Shown here: positions 1-10,135 of the stretch, piece after piece | Numbering within the stretch: the first letter of the stretch is position 1 | Layout of the letters: each line of letters begins with the position of its first letter | Source of the DNA: Larix sibirica | Taxonomy: Eukaryota; Streptophyta; Pinopsida; Pinales; Pinaceae | NCBI GenBank assembly: GCA_004151065.3 | Contig: NWUY0300017427.1 | Location: 8,830 to 41,680 of the forward strand | Direction of reading: 5' to 3' | DNA: 32,851 bases | Notes under the pieces: model-generated | Databases searched by the model: none | What the model was told of the DNA's origin: nothing | What the model saw: the letters and a program-made list of their open reading frames with translations, nothing else | Position numbers and translations under genes: made by a program

Positions 1-727
1 CTTTGCACGCAGAGAGTGAGTTGTAACTTAGTACGATGCCAGTGGCGTTAATAATTCCTAGAGATGGCCACTTCAGCGTGAAAAGTGAAAACGACAAAAA
101 TAGAAAACCACTGATGGTATTCCGGCTCCTCAAAAAGTGGTCTTAGAAACCCCCCTTAGAACCCCTGAATGACTCTGGAGGCACCACATGGAATCAATGG
201 TTTTTTCCTCAAGGAGGGGCTGCTTGATATATACTTCGCACATCTTTTCTACCCTAACGCTCTTTTAACCATCGATCTCCTGTCAGGCTATCTCGCGATG
301 AGCGTATAGAAACCCGCAACTCTGGGGATGGGTCTCGCTCCATACCTACTCGCCAGTAGGATCATATGTGCTTCAAAAAAAAAATTGCGTGGCTTTACTG
401 GTTGGTTTCAGGGCCTTCGAAAAGCAGTTTGGGAAAACTATCTTGACGCTCCTGAATAGCTGAGAAAATGACACGTGTACATGATGGTTTCTAGTCAGGG
501 ACAGCTCGTTCCTTGGAAAACATAGGCTGCTCATGGATCCTGAAAACATCTTTTTAACACCGGCTTATGCGAGCTGATATAATGAGCCTTCACTACGTTT
601 TTTTACCAAGAAAACTTGTTCCAGTGACCTCTACCCGTGTAACTTCGATGCCTCCAATCATCTTTCAGACATAGCTTCCGATTTAGCTGACACCCTTTCT
701 TTGACAACGAATATCACTAACAGTACC
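1..727. other. Unassigned flank, higher GC than the rest
   Basis: No gene is recognised. The stretch is visibly richer in G and C (26 of the first 60 bases) than the AT-rich remainder. It lacks an open frame of useful length and resembles neither LTR seen later. It ends where the LTR of element A begins. Its texture would fit an old organelle-derived fragment or an unrelated repeat, but I could not identify any organelle gene or intron motif, so this stays open. Confidence 0.4.
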
Positions 728-1063
728 TATAACATCTTTGTTTCCACCCATATGCAATGTATAAATATTATGAACAGGACGGAGGCCTGCGACATTGATT
801 TGGAGGAATAGGATGCTTAATATGCATATTTTGTTATGATTTAATAAAAAAACTCCTAAATGGTTACATGAAGGATTGGATGAAAATAGATGAGGGGGAT
901 ATGAGTCCACATGTGGCAAGGGTGAGATAAGGGATGAGGGGGAGAGACCATAGTTTGTTTATGTTCTTGGCCTCACCTAAGCCTTAGGAAGCTACTTAAC
1001 TTAAGGTATGTTATATCTTTGTTATGTATCGGATTAAGCGTATTTAATTACGCTAAGTGAGCA

Positions 1064-1066
<3 letters not shown>

Positions 1067-1103
<37 letters not shown>
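1067..1103. repeat. (AG)n microsatellite in the 5' LTR
   Basis: About 18 uninterrupted AG units lie inside the LTR. The 3' LTR has the same site with about 10 units (14495-14515), so the run predates the insertion and has changed length since. Confidence 0.95.
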
Positions 1104-1105
<2 letters not shown>

Positions 1106-2268
1106 ACAAGTGGACACCTGTCTAGTTTCCAGCATACATACAAAAAGTTGGGAACTCAGTTCTATTGAGGGTGGTTCAAGGGTTGTTGACCATTCAGTGT
1201 TGTGTTTTGGATTTGCACCGGGATTGCAAAGTGGGTAACTAATTTTTCCCTTGTGTGAAAGAGGGTTGTGGAGCATTCAAATTGAGTTATATGGAAGCTT
1301 GCTGACCATTTGCTATGGTTGAATTTGTATAGGGTTAATAGAGTGAGTATCTTATTCGTATAGTTGTATTGAATTTGGGAGGAAAATCCTTGTTTTTGTG
1401 GAGATACCCTATAATCTCTTATACATGTTGATAAGCCTTAGCACTAGTGTAATGGGATGATGATCCCTCTGTGGGGACCTGACCTACATGATGCATTCCT
1501 TGGAAGTCCGAATATAGAGACTCCCTAGCTTACATGTGCTGGAGCAATGGAAGGGACTAAAGGACACCCGAGGGATTGTTAACTCAAAGAAGGGGACTAT
1601 TCCTTATGTTGTGTGGCCTGATGGGGGATGAGTGTTGAGGATTGGGACATATGTGGATGGGGTTTCAACACCAATACATTGCATGAGGGATTGTGAAGAT
1701 GTCCTATTGAGTATCCTGAGAATGGCTTGGTTGAGTGGAGACATGAGGAGCACATCACCATTGTGGATCGATAACCTCATCTCAAGGGTGTCCTATGCTA
1801 TAGAGAAATTAGGTACAACAGAGAGCTTATGGATGGGAGGAAATTCTGAATCCTATGACTAGTTTGGGACACCTATTAAGATAAGTGTTTATCTATTGTG
1901 AATGTTTTATTTTTAATTATGAACTCCATGTTTGAATGCATTTAATTCTTATCTCTGAGTGTGCTTCTGTGAATGAATTGCATAACATATGTGTGGTTGC
2001 ATTCACGTAGATATTACATGCTCAATTAGATGGTAATTTGATTATTATTTGTTGACCATGATTATATTTGAATTTTCTTTTGTAATTATCAAGGTTATTT
2101 CGTTGTATTAGCTTGTTCATACCTACATCGATGGGTATATTTATTTCAAGATCTAATTCTGTTGTAAATATGTATTTGAATCCCTGCATGGATTGTTTTA
2201 TTAATAATTGGGTTTTTAGAATGAAGTTAATGTGGTAGATAAATAATCAAAATATCAAGTTCAATTAA

Positions 2269-2280
2269 CATATTAGTATT
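2269..2280. repeat. Target-site duplication, left copy (SINE)
   Basis: CATATTAGTATT, identical to 2505-2516 on the other side of the SINE. The sister LTR has only one related copy (around 15672-15684). Confidence 0.85.
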
Positions 2281-2504
2281 GAAGGTCATTAGGGTGTAGA
2301 CCAATCGATAAAGCCCGTGTAAGCCTTGTAATAGGTTGTTGGTTCAAACCCTGGATAACTTGTGCGCCATTGTGGCAAGCTTGATGGTTGCACCTAGGGG
2401 TATAGTGGTAGCGGATGGGATTGGACCCTTGGATCTTGTGCCACACAAGTACCAGCCCCATCCGAGTTGTTTATTCCCCCAGTCCAAAAAAATAGAAAAA
2501 AAAC
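2281..2504 (+). mobile_element. tRNA-derived SINE inserted in the 5' LTR
   Basis: A 224-base insertion is absent from the 3' LTR and flanked by a perfect 12-base duplication. Its head looks like a tRNA: an A-box-like stretch at about 2293-2313 (GGTGTAGACCAATCGATAA) and a B-box GGTTCAAACCC at 2341-2351, the internal promoter pair for RNA polymerase III. The tail is A-rich (2486-2503). A second A-box-like motif, GGTATAGTGGTAGCGG (2399-2414), resembles the D-arm region of tRNA-Asp or tRNA-Glu, so the body may be composite. No protein is encoded; such elements are mobilised by LINE reverse transcriptase. I do not recognise the family. Confidence 0.8.
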
Positions 2505-2516
2505 CATATTAGTATT
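2505..2516. repeat. Target-site duplication, right copy (SINE)
   Basis: CATATTAGTATT directly follows the A-rich SINE tail and equals 2269-2280. The LTR sequence resumes after it, in register with the 3' LTR. Confidence 0.85.
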
Positions 2517-2672
2517 AAAGTTTATGTTAAGTTAAATTCTATTTCAATGAATCAGTGTCAGTTATTAGACCTTTAGATTTAGTTATCAAAGTTGAATTTG
2601 GTATTTAAGGTTATTGATGGAGTTCCCTGTCATCCCAAAGATGTCATTGGGGTTTTTGAGGACATGACAAAG

Positions 2673-2684
2673 TGGTATCAGAGC
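2673..2684 (+). other. Primer binding site (tRNA-iMet type) of element A
   Basis: TGGTATCAGAGC is complementary to the 3' end of plant initiator methionine tRNA. It is the usual minus-strand priming site in plant LTR retrotransposons. It lies three bases after the LTR end. Confidence 0.92.
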
Positions 2685-5075
2685 TAAGGATAACAAAATT
2701 GGTCTTGCATGGGCTGAAGGAAGTTGAATCCATTCCATGGATACACAGTTGGTTTAGAGGTAAAAATTGATAGATTTGTCAATGGATGAGATTGTTTTTT
2801 CAAAGAGGCATGTCAAGTGTAAAAACCCACAAGATAGCCACCTATTCAATTTTCAGAGGCTAAGGAAACGTAGAAAAAATTGAAATTTTGGGAATTTTGG
2901 GTGGGTCCCACAATTTCCATGTGGATAGAGGAAGTTATGTGGACCGGCCACATGAGTAGAAGGTTTGCATGGATTCCCATCATAATTGAATTATCGGAGG
3001 ATAACCACCGGTGAATGTGACCAAGGGTGTATGAAATATGTTCCGATGGAATAAGGATTCTGATGGATCAAGACCTGATGCAATGGAAAAGCCTCATCGA
3101 AGGAAAACCATTAAGAATAACTCTTCAAGATTACAAGAGAGGGTGCATACGTAAAAGGCCAAGGACTGAAGTCCGATGATACTATTAGATGAGACTTATC
3201 AAGAAATGTAGAAAAAGAAAACGACAAGGAAATCTAATGTCTAAAGCCTGAAAAGTTTATTGGATAGCGTTCGTCGAGGAAAATAAGTCGAGTGTGTGTG
3301 GTGAAAAGTTCGACGGATTAGAGGAAAGGAAAATGGTCAAAACCTGATCAATCAGGGGTTGTATATCGAATATTGCTATAGGGAGTGCAAAATAAAAATT
3401 GTGAGAGTAGGTTTTCTGATTGTTAGAACCCAATGGATCAGGGTTTGGATATCAAATATTGCTACAAAGGAATTTGTGGGAGATTCCCTATATATCATAT
3501 CTGATGTATCAGATTCAGAGCATGATATGGGAGACCCTAATAGAGTGAATTTTGATGGAGTATAGGACCTGATATATCAGTAGGGACTCATCGAATCCAA
3601 GCTATTAGAGAAGGCTATCGAAGAATTTGTATGATATAGTAGGTGTGAGGAATAGGAGAAAACCAGATGAATGAGTTTCAATGTATTGGACCCTATATAT
3701 TAGAAGGTACTCATCAAAGGAAGGACTCCATAAAATTAATCCAACAGAGAAAGTGTGAGGATTAGGAGAAAACTTGATGATCGAGAACCAATGTATTAAA
3801 CCCAATATATCAACAAGGCCTCATTGGAATCAATATCTTAGAAAAGTCATGTCGAGGATGAGCCATCAAGGATTTAGTTCCTAAGTGAACCTTGGGATAT
3901 TCGATAGAAGAAAGGTCAGTGGATTGGAATCGACAGATAATGACTAAAGTGGAACTGAATTATGATAAATCTAAAGCTTACAATAGAAATAGAACCCAAT
4001 GCGATGGAAGGAGGCCAATATGGTCATCGAAAAGGTCAAGAGTGACAATTTAAATCAGGGCGATGTGGCAAGGTCGATCCGATTGTGGCCAATTCTATCT
4101 GTTGGATGTGCACCACATTCGAAAATGTAGAATGAGTTGATGGGAAAAATCCAATGTGATGAGGCAAGCCTAGTGTCGATACATTGCAACTACATGAACA
4201 AAAGTAAATGTGGAAAAATGATGAATTTAAAAGGCTATAACTTTCAACTCCATGGTTAGAATGGGGCATGGATATATTTTATGGAAAAATGATCATAAGG
4301 GGTATCTAGTTGTGTATTTTGATTAAAAAAGAAGATTAAGTATTCTTCCTGAAATTGATTAGGAAGTGACCTGTGATTCTTATTTGACAATTTTTTCAAA
4401 TAGATGATTTTTTTAGAAAATTAAAAAAAAATGTGTAAGATCTTGATTTAAAATTTTGGAACTTAAATGTGACTTAGAACCTTTAATTCTATGAACACAT
4501 TGCAGATACAAGTATTGTAATTGCAGCAAACACATTTATAGGTTAGAGAAGTTCAGAGAAGAATTGAAGAGGAAGAGTTTCTTTACAGTCATGAGGAAGC
4601 CAATAGACAATGCCAGTGCAAGAAATGAAGAAACATAATCAAATGAACATAGAGGAAATATTGAGCCTCTGAGACTCATGGAGACAATTAAAATTCTTAG
4701 GATAGATATGTAGGTTTGTAGGGTGGACAATGAGAGAATGATGAAGGCCCAGGAACAAAAATAGAATAGTTGAACATTTAGTTGATGCAGGGCCTAAATG
4801 TGTTGTAGAAGAAAATGCAGATGGGGTCAACCTCATTATAGGAAAGTGGAGACAAGGAGGGCTCAAAGAGGATTTTTAGACAATCCAATAGTGATACTAC
4901 AATTCATAGACAACACTACTCTCCATGATTAGCAAATAGAATACTATATACCTCTAAAGAAACAAGCAACGACCCAGAGATGTCTAGAGTCAGACATCAT
5001 AAGAGGAGACATGTGGAGGATGAGTTGTAAGGGGAGATGAAGAAGATCAAGCCTCCCACATTTGATGGTGAAACC
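2685..5075 (+). other. Non-coding leader of element A (first copy)
   Basis: The 2.4 kb between PBS and gag has no long open frame and nothing resembling a known domain. It contains a set of degenerate repeats (3072-4040) and AT-rich DNA. It stops at the N at 5076, within the first gag codons. The whole leader recurs at 5417-7807. Confidence 0.7.
3072..4040 (+). repeat. Degenerate leader repeats with palindromic core
   Basis: A motif of the form GACCTGATATATCAG followed by a purine-rich spacer and CTCATCGAA recurs with drift at about 3072, 3341, 3426, 3566, 3689, 3799 and 3994. Near neighbours are about 85 to 140 bases apart; the first is separated by about 270. The core is palindromic at 3569-3580 (CTGATATATCAG) and nearly so at 3344-3355 and 3501-3512. 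The flanking words GTGTGAGGA and AGGAGAAAAC also repeat near 3647 and 3755. The same set lies at 5804-6772 in the second copy. Confidence 0.65.
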
Positions 5076-5076
5076 N
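5076..5076. other. Assembly join (single N)
   Basis: An N sits between the end of the first leader copy and 44 bases of different sequence that run into the second copy. It marks a contig boundary. Confidence 0.9.
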
Positions 5077-5120
5077 AAGTATATCAATATTTTTCTTGCA
5101 TCATTGTGGCATGATGTGGT
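5077..5120. other. Junction sequence, variant of the SINE middle
   Basis: The last 20 bases resemble the SINE just before its second tRNA-like motif (2368-2388) but with indels. The first part does not match the SINE head. It may come from another SINE copy or from an unreliable contig end. Confidence 0.45.
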
Positions 5121-7807
5121 TGCACCTAGGGGTATAGTGGTAGCGGACGGGATTGGACCCTTGGATCTTGTGCCACACAAGTACCAGCCCCATCCGAGTT
5201 GTTTATTCCCCCAGTCCAAAAAAATAGAAAAAAAACCATATTAGTATTAAAGTTTATGTTAAGTTAAATTCTATTTCAATGAATCAGTGTCAGTTATTAG
5301 ACCTTTAGATTTAGTTATCAAAGTTGAATTTGGTATTTAAGGTTATTGATGGAGTTCCCTGTCATCCCAAAGATGTCATTGGGGTTTTTGAGGACATGAC
5401 AAAGTGGTATCAGAGCTAAGGATAACAAAATTGGTCTTGCATGGGCTGAAGGAAGTTGAATCCATTCCATGGATACACAGTTGGTTTAGAGGTAAAAATT
5501 GATAGATTTGTCAATGGATGAGATTGTTTTTTCAAAGAGGCATGTCAAGTGTAAAAACCCACAAGATAGCCACCTATTCAATTTTCAGAGGCTAAGGAAA
5601 CGTAGAAAAAATTGAAATTTTGGGAATTTTGGGTGGGTCCCACAATTTCCATGTGGATAGAGGAAGTTATGTGGACCGGCCACATGAGTAGAAGGTTTGC
5701 ATGGATTCCCATCATAATTGAATTATCGGAGGATAACCACCGGTGAATGTGACCAAGGGTGTATGAAATATGTTCCGATGGAATAAGGATTCTGATGGAT
5801 CAAGACCTGATGCAATGGAAAAGCCTCATCGAAGGAAAACCATTAAGAATAACTCTTCAAGATTACAAGAGAGGGTGCATACGTAAAAGGCCAAGGACTG
5901 AAGTCCGATGATACTATTAGATGAGACTTATCAAGAAATGTAGAAAAAGAAAACGACAAGGAAATCTAATGTCTAAAGCCTGAAAAGTTTATTGGATAGC
6001 GTTCGTCGAGGAAAATAAGTCGAGTGTGTGTGGTGAAAAGTTCGACGGATTAGAGGAAAGGAAAATGGTCAAAACCTGATCAATCAGGGGTTGTATATCG
6101 AATATTGCTATAGGGAGTGCAAAATAAAAATTGTGAGAGTAGGTTTTCTGATTGTTAGAACCCAATGGATCAGGGTTTGGATATCAAATATTGCTACAAA
6201 GGAATTTGTGGGAGATTCCCTATATATCATATCTGATGTATCAGATTCAGAGCATGATATGGGAGACCCTAATAGAGTGAATTTTGATGGAGTATAGGAC
6301 CTGATATATCAGTAGGGACTCATCGAATCCAAGCTATTAGAGAAGGCTATCGAAGAATTTGTATGATATAGTAGGTGTGAGGAATAGGAGAAAACCAGAT
6401 GAATGAGTTTCAATGTATTGGACCCTATATATTAGAAGGTACTCATCAAAGGAAGGACTCCATAAAATTAATCCAACAGAGAAAGTGTGAGGATTAGGAG
6501 AAAACTTGATGATCGAGAACCAATGTATTAAACCCAATATATCAACAAGGCCTCATTGGAATCAATATCTTAGAAAAGTCATGTCGAGGATGAGCCATCA
6601 AGGATTTAGTTCCTAAGTGAACCTTGGGATATTCGATAGAAGAAAGGTCAGTGGATTGGAATCGACAGATAATGACTAAAGTGGAACTGAATTATGATAA
6701 ATCTAAAGCTTACAATAGAAATAGAACCCAATGCGATGGAAGGAGGCCAATATGGTCATCGAAAAGGTCAAGAGTGACAATTTAAATCAGGGCGATGTGG
6801 CAAGGTCGATCCGATTGTGGCCAATTCTATCTGTTGGATGTGCACCACATTCGAAAATGTAGAATGAGTTGATGGGAAAAATCCAATGTGATGAGGCAAG
6901 CCTAGTGTCGATACATTGCAACTACATGAACAAAAGTAAATGTGGAAAAATGATGAATTTAAAAGGCTATAACTTTCAACTCCATGGTTAGAATGGGGCA
7001 TGGATATATTTTATGGAAAAATGATCATAAGGGGTATCTAGTTGTGTATTTTGATTAAAAAAGAAGATTAAGTATTCTTCCTGAAATTGATTAGGAAGTG
7101 ACCTGTGATTCTTATTTGACAATTTTTTCAAATAGATGATTTTTTTAGAAAATTAAAAAAAAATGTGTAAGATCTTGATTTAAAATTTTGGAACTTAAAT
7201 GTGACTTAGAACCTTTAATTCTATGAACACATTGCAGATACAAGTATTGTAATTGCAGCAAACACATTTATAGGTTAGAGAAGTTCAGAGAAGAATTGAA
7301 GAGGAAGAGTTTCTTTACAGTCATGAGGAAGCCAATAGACAATGCCAGTGCAAGAAATGAAGAAACATAATCAAATGAACATAGAGGAAATATTGAGCCT
7401 CTGAGACTCATGGAGACAATTAAAATTCTTAGGATAGATATGTAGGTTTGTAGGGTGGACAATGAGAGAATGATGAAGGCCCAGGAACAAAAATAGAATA
7501 GTTGAACATTTAGTTGATGCAGGGCCTAAATGTGTTGTAGAAGAAAATGCAGATGGGGTCAACCTCATTATAGGAAAGTGGAGACAAGGAGGGCTCAAAG
7601 AGGATTTTTAGACAATCCAATAGTGATACTACAATTCATAGACAACACTACTCTCCATGATTAGCAAATAGAATACTATATACCTCTAAAGAAACAAGCA
7701 ACGACCCAGAGATGTCTAGAGTCAGACATCATAAGAGGAGACATGTGGAGGATGAGTTGTAAGGGGAGATGAAGAAGATCAAGCCTCCCACATTTGATGG
7801 TGAAACC
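5121..7807 (+). repeat. Second copy of 2389-5075 (3' part of SINE and LTR, PBS, leader)
   Basis: The sequence matches 2389-5075 at a constant offset of 2732. The only difference I noticed is C at 5148 against T at 2416. It carries the SINE tail with its right duplication (5237-5248), the LTR end (5401), a PBS (5405-5416) and the leader. Unlike the first copy it continues into gag. It is probably the overlap of two unmerged contigs. Confidence 0.88.
5405..5416 (+). other. Primer binding site, second copy
   Basis: TGGTATCAGAGC, the counterpart of 2673-2684 in the duplicated segment. Confidence 0.9.
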
Positions 7808-8640
7808 AATAAAGGAGAAGAGGCTGAAGCATGGTTGTTGGGCATGAGAACATATCTCTAGTTAGATAATTATTTATCCAACATGGAGGCTAATACTGCA
7901 ATCTATAATTTGTAGGGAAAATATTATATTTTGTGGGACCAACTGATATATGTTAAGCATATTAATGAAAAGAATATATCATGGAGGCAGTTCAAGAAGT
8001 ACTTCCAAAGAAAGTAGTTGTTTGAGCATTATTATGACAAAAAGATGGAGGATTTGTTTGAACTCAAGTTGGGAAGTATGAGAATGGAAGAATATGAGAA
8101 GAAGTTCCTAGAACTGTTGAGATATGTGGGGTTCATCGGGGAGAAGGTGAAGGTACATAGGTTTTTAAGTGAGTTACCTTCCTTCTACATGATAAAATCC
8201 AGCATGATGAGCCTAGGACTCTGGAGGAAGCTATAACGAACACTAAGATCTTGTATGACAAGAATAGGGGAAGAGAATATTTACAGGGATCTTGGAGGGA
8301 TAAGAAAAGAAGGTGCATCGGGATCAAAGAAAGAAAGGATTTAAGCCATCTTTCCATATGAACCAAAATTCATAGCAATAAAGAAATCCAACTCAGGATG
8401 GACCTAGGAGGACATAGTTCCAAGGAAAAGGATCAAGGAAACAAATTAAATGTTGGGGATGTGAAAGAGACCATTTGTTCCAAGAGTGTTCTCACATAAA
8501 AGATAGAATTAGATGTGGACATAACATCTAGGAAGAAGACATTTTGGATGATGTGTCCATGAGAATTCCCAATATTTATGCAACCTTGAACAACAAGCAT
8601 GAAGCACACCATTCTATAATGAAATATGTTGAAGGTAAAA
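7769..8640 (+). pseudogene. Gag remnant of element A (capsid region and zinc knuckle)
   Basis: Gag forms the particle that packages element RNA. The frame from ATG 7769 begins MKKIKPPTFDGE, typical of this gypsy Gag. It continues through the capsid-like region with in-frame stops near 7859, 7911 and 8015. The best-preserved piece is 8018-8236, which contains MEEYEKKFLELLRYV. A one-base loss near 8190 shifts the frame, and another shift follows before 8451. A nucleocapsid zinc knuckle of the form CX2CX3HX4C (CWGCERDHLFQEC) lies at 8451-8489. The product cannot be made from a single frame. The start codon is also present just before the N of the first copy. Confidence 0.8.
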
Positions 8641-8970
8641 TTACAAATAAACCTATTTCTATTTTGATTGATTTGGGAGAAAGTCACAACTACATTGCTT
8701 GACAATTTAATTGAAAGGTTTAAGCTAAAAATAAGTAAGCATGATAAAGCATGGATGGTCCACTGGCTACTAGAACCAGGGAGAAATATTAATCAGTTGG
8801 TTAAAGATTTTCCATTGCATATGAATGGAGTAAATACTATTGATGATGTGAACATAATACCACTAGGTTTTTACTATGTGTTGATTCATATGGATTGGTT
8901 AGATGCATATCATGTGGTATTGGATTGCCACAACATGACATTTACTTTTCTTGATGAAGAAGGGTAGAAA
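8641..8970 (+). pseudogene. Aspartic protease remnant of element A
   Basis: Retroviral-type proteases cut the polyprotein and use a D-S/T-G triad per subunit. Here the triad reads DLG (8670-8678) in the context ILIDLGESHNYI, so the Ser/Thr is lost. A stop follows at 8700. The rest of the domain continues in another frame at about 8690-8967, with NIIPLGFYYVLIHMDWLD, the conserved second half of this clade's protease. Stops and the frameshift rule out activity. Confidence 0.78.
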
Positions 8971-9735
8971 AGAACAATGAAGGGAATTCCAAGGGTGATT
9001 TCCATAAGGGGAATATTAGCGTTACATTTGAAGAAGTATTTCAGGAAAGGATGTCAGTTGTATGTGTCTCAAGTGGAGGGGCCAAGAAAGGTAAAATCAC
9101 AAGTCTGGAATATTTTCCAGCGTTATAGGATTTCTTAGATGTATTCGAGGAAATTCTAGGATTTCCACCAAAAATGGATATCAATTTTTCTATTGATTTA
9201 ATGCCTATAGTTTCCCTAGTTTCCAAAATTCCATGCAGAATGACTATTCCTAAGCTCAAGGAATTGCAGATGCAGTTGGAAGAGTTTCTAAAGAAATGGT
9301 ACTTATGCCCTAGTGTGTCTCCTTGGGGAGCACTCATGATTTTTGTGAAGAAGAAGGATGGAACGCTAAAGTTGTGCATCGATTTTAGAGAGATGAACAA
9401 GGTCACGATGAGGAATAAATATCCTATTCCCAATATTTGTGATCTTTTTGAGTAGTTTATAGGAGCAATGGTATTCTCAAAGATTGAATTGAGATATGGT
9501 TACCATCAGGTAAGAATCAAAGAAGAATACATCAACAAGGATACTTTCAAGACCTAATATGGTCACTACGAGTTTGTGGTGGTTCCATTTGGGTTAACCA
9601 AAGTACCAACTGCATTCATGTGGCCGATGAATGAAATTTTCAGAGAGTATTTAGATAAGTTTTTCATTGTTTTCTGGATGGCATCCTTATTTATTCCAAT
9701 TCATAGGAAGAACACATACAACACTTGAGACTAGT
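8971..9735 (+). pseudogene. Reverse transcriptase, N-terminal half, element A
   Basis: RT copies element RNA into DNA. After a linker, an open frame at 9174-9455 carries the fingers and palm start, with [17 protein letters not shown] and [11 protein letters not shown]. After a stop at 9453 the same frame reads KIELRYGYHQVRIKEE, where the first catalytic Asp of the usual KIDLRSGYHQ is Glu (9486-9488). PFGLTK follows. The YxDD box survives as FLDGI in a shifted frame (near 9674-9685), so the second catalytic Asp is Gly. The domain is cut at about 9744 by the nested LTR element and resumes after 11873. Confidence 0.85.
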
Positions 9736-9744
9736 GTAACAAGT

Positions 9745-9828
9745 TGTAATATACCTAAAAGTATATTACTACTATTAATTATTAATTATCAAATAGTTCA
9801 AATAGTCATTAAAAGGCCAACTTTGCGA
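9745..9828 (+). repeat. Left LTR of the nested element (shortened)
   Basis: It starts TGTAATATACC and matches 11684-11760 up to AAAAGGCCAA, then jumps to CTTTGCGAG before the PBS. Compared with the right LTR (about 190 bases) it lacks roughly 105 bases of the 3' part, so it carries an internal deletion. Confidence 0.65.
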
Positions 9829-9829
9829 G

Positions 9830-9840
9830 TGGTATCAGAG
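9830..9840 (+). other. Primer binding site of the nested element
   Basis: TGGTATCAGAG, 11 bases of the tRNA-iMet-type site, directly follows the left terminal repeat. It shows the insertion is an LTR retrotransposon and not a DNA transposon. Confidence 0.8.
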
Positions 9841-10135
9841 TGAAACCAACACATGGTTTTATAAAACCAACACGTAGTTTTATAAAACCAATACATTTTT
9901 GATTTCCCTTCACATGGTTTTATATTCCTTTAAACAATTATTAATAATAATCATTTTTTAAACCCTCATTACCATTAAAAATATATGAAGGGTAATAATA
10001 TTATTATTAATTTTTAATAATAATTGTTATTACATTATTCTTTTTAATAATTGGATTTTTTTATAAAATTTCGATCTTTGGAGGATTGTTATTACAAGTT
10101 AATTTTTTTAAAGATATTTATAAACTAGAATCACC

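Larger units (their letters stand above)
728..2669 (+). repeat. 5' LTR of element A
   Basis: It aligns over its length with the 3' LTR at 14159-15837. The aligned start reads TATAACATC here and TGTAACATC in the 3' copy, so the terminal TG has mutated. It ends in GACATGACA three bases before the PBS. It is about 1.94 kb against 1.68 kb for the 3' LTR; most of the difference is the SINE at 2281-2504 and a longer (AG)n run. By eye roughly one base in five differs between the LTRs. Short frames inside it have no coding resemblance. Confidence 0.82.

Noticed and set aside
1632-1862. 76-codon open frame in the 5' LTR
   Set aside because: It shows no domain and lies inside a non-coding LTR; the matching part of the 3' LTR does not keep it.
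2293-2351. Functional tRNA gene
   Set aside because: There is no acceptor-stem pairing or normal anticodon arm, and the segment sits in a SINE with an A-rich tail and target duplication.
2273-2461. 62-codon minus-strand frame over the SINE
   Set aside because: It is a chance frame across the tRNA-like head and body of the SINE.
3072-4040. CRISPR array
   Set aside because: The repeats are degenerate with uneven spacing in a retrotransposon leader of a plant genome; there are no identical short repeats with unique spacers.
4536-4866. Minus-strand frames in the leader with hydrophobic stretches
   Set aside because: They are antisense to the element, occur in both copies because of the duplication, and show no family features.
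9041-9433. 130-codon minus-strand frame
   Set aside because: It is the antisense shadow of the reverse transcriptase region of element A.
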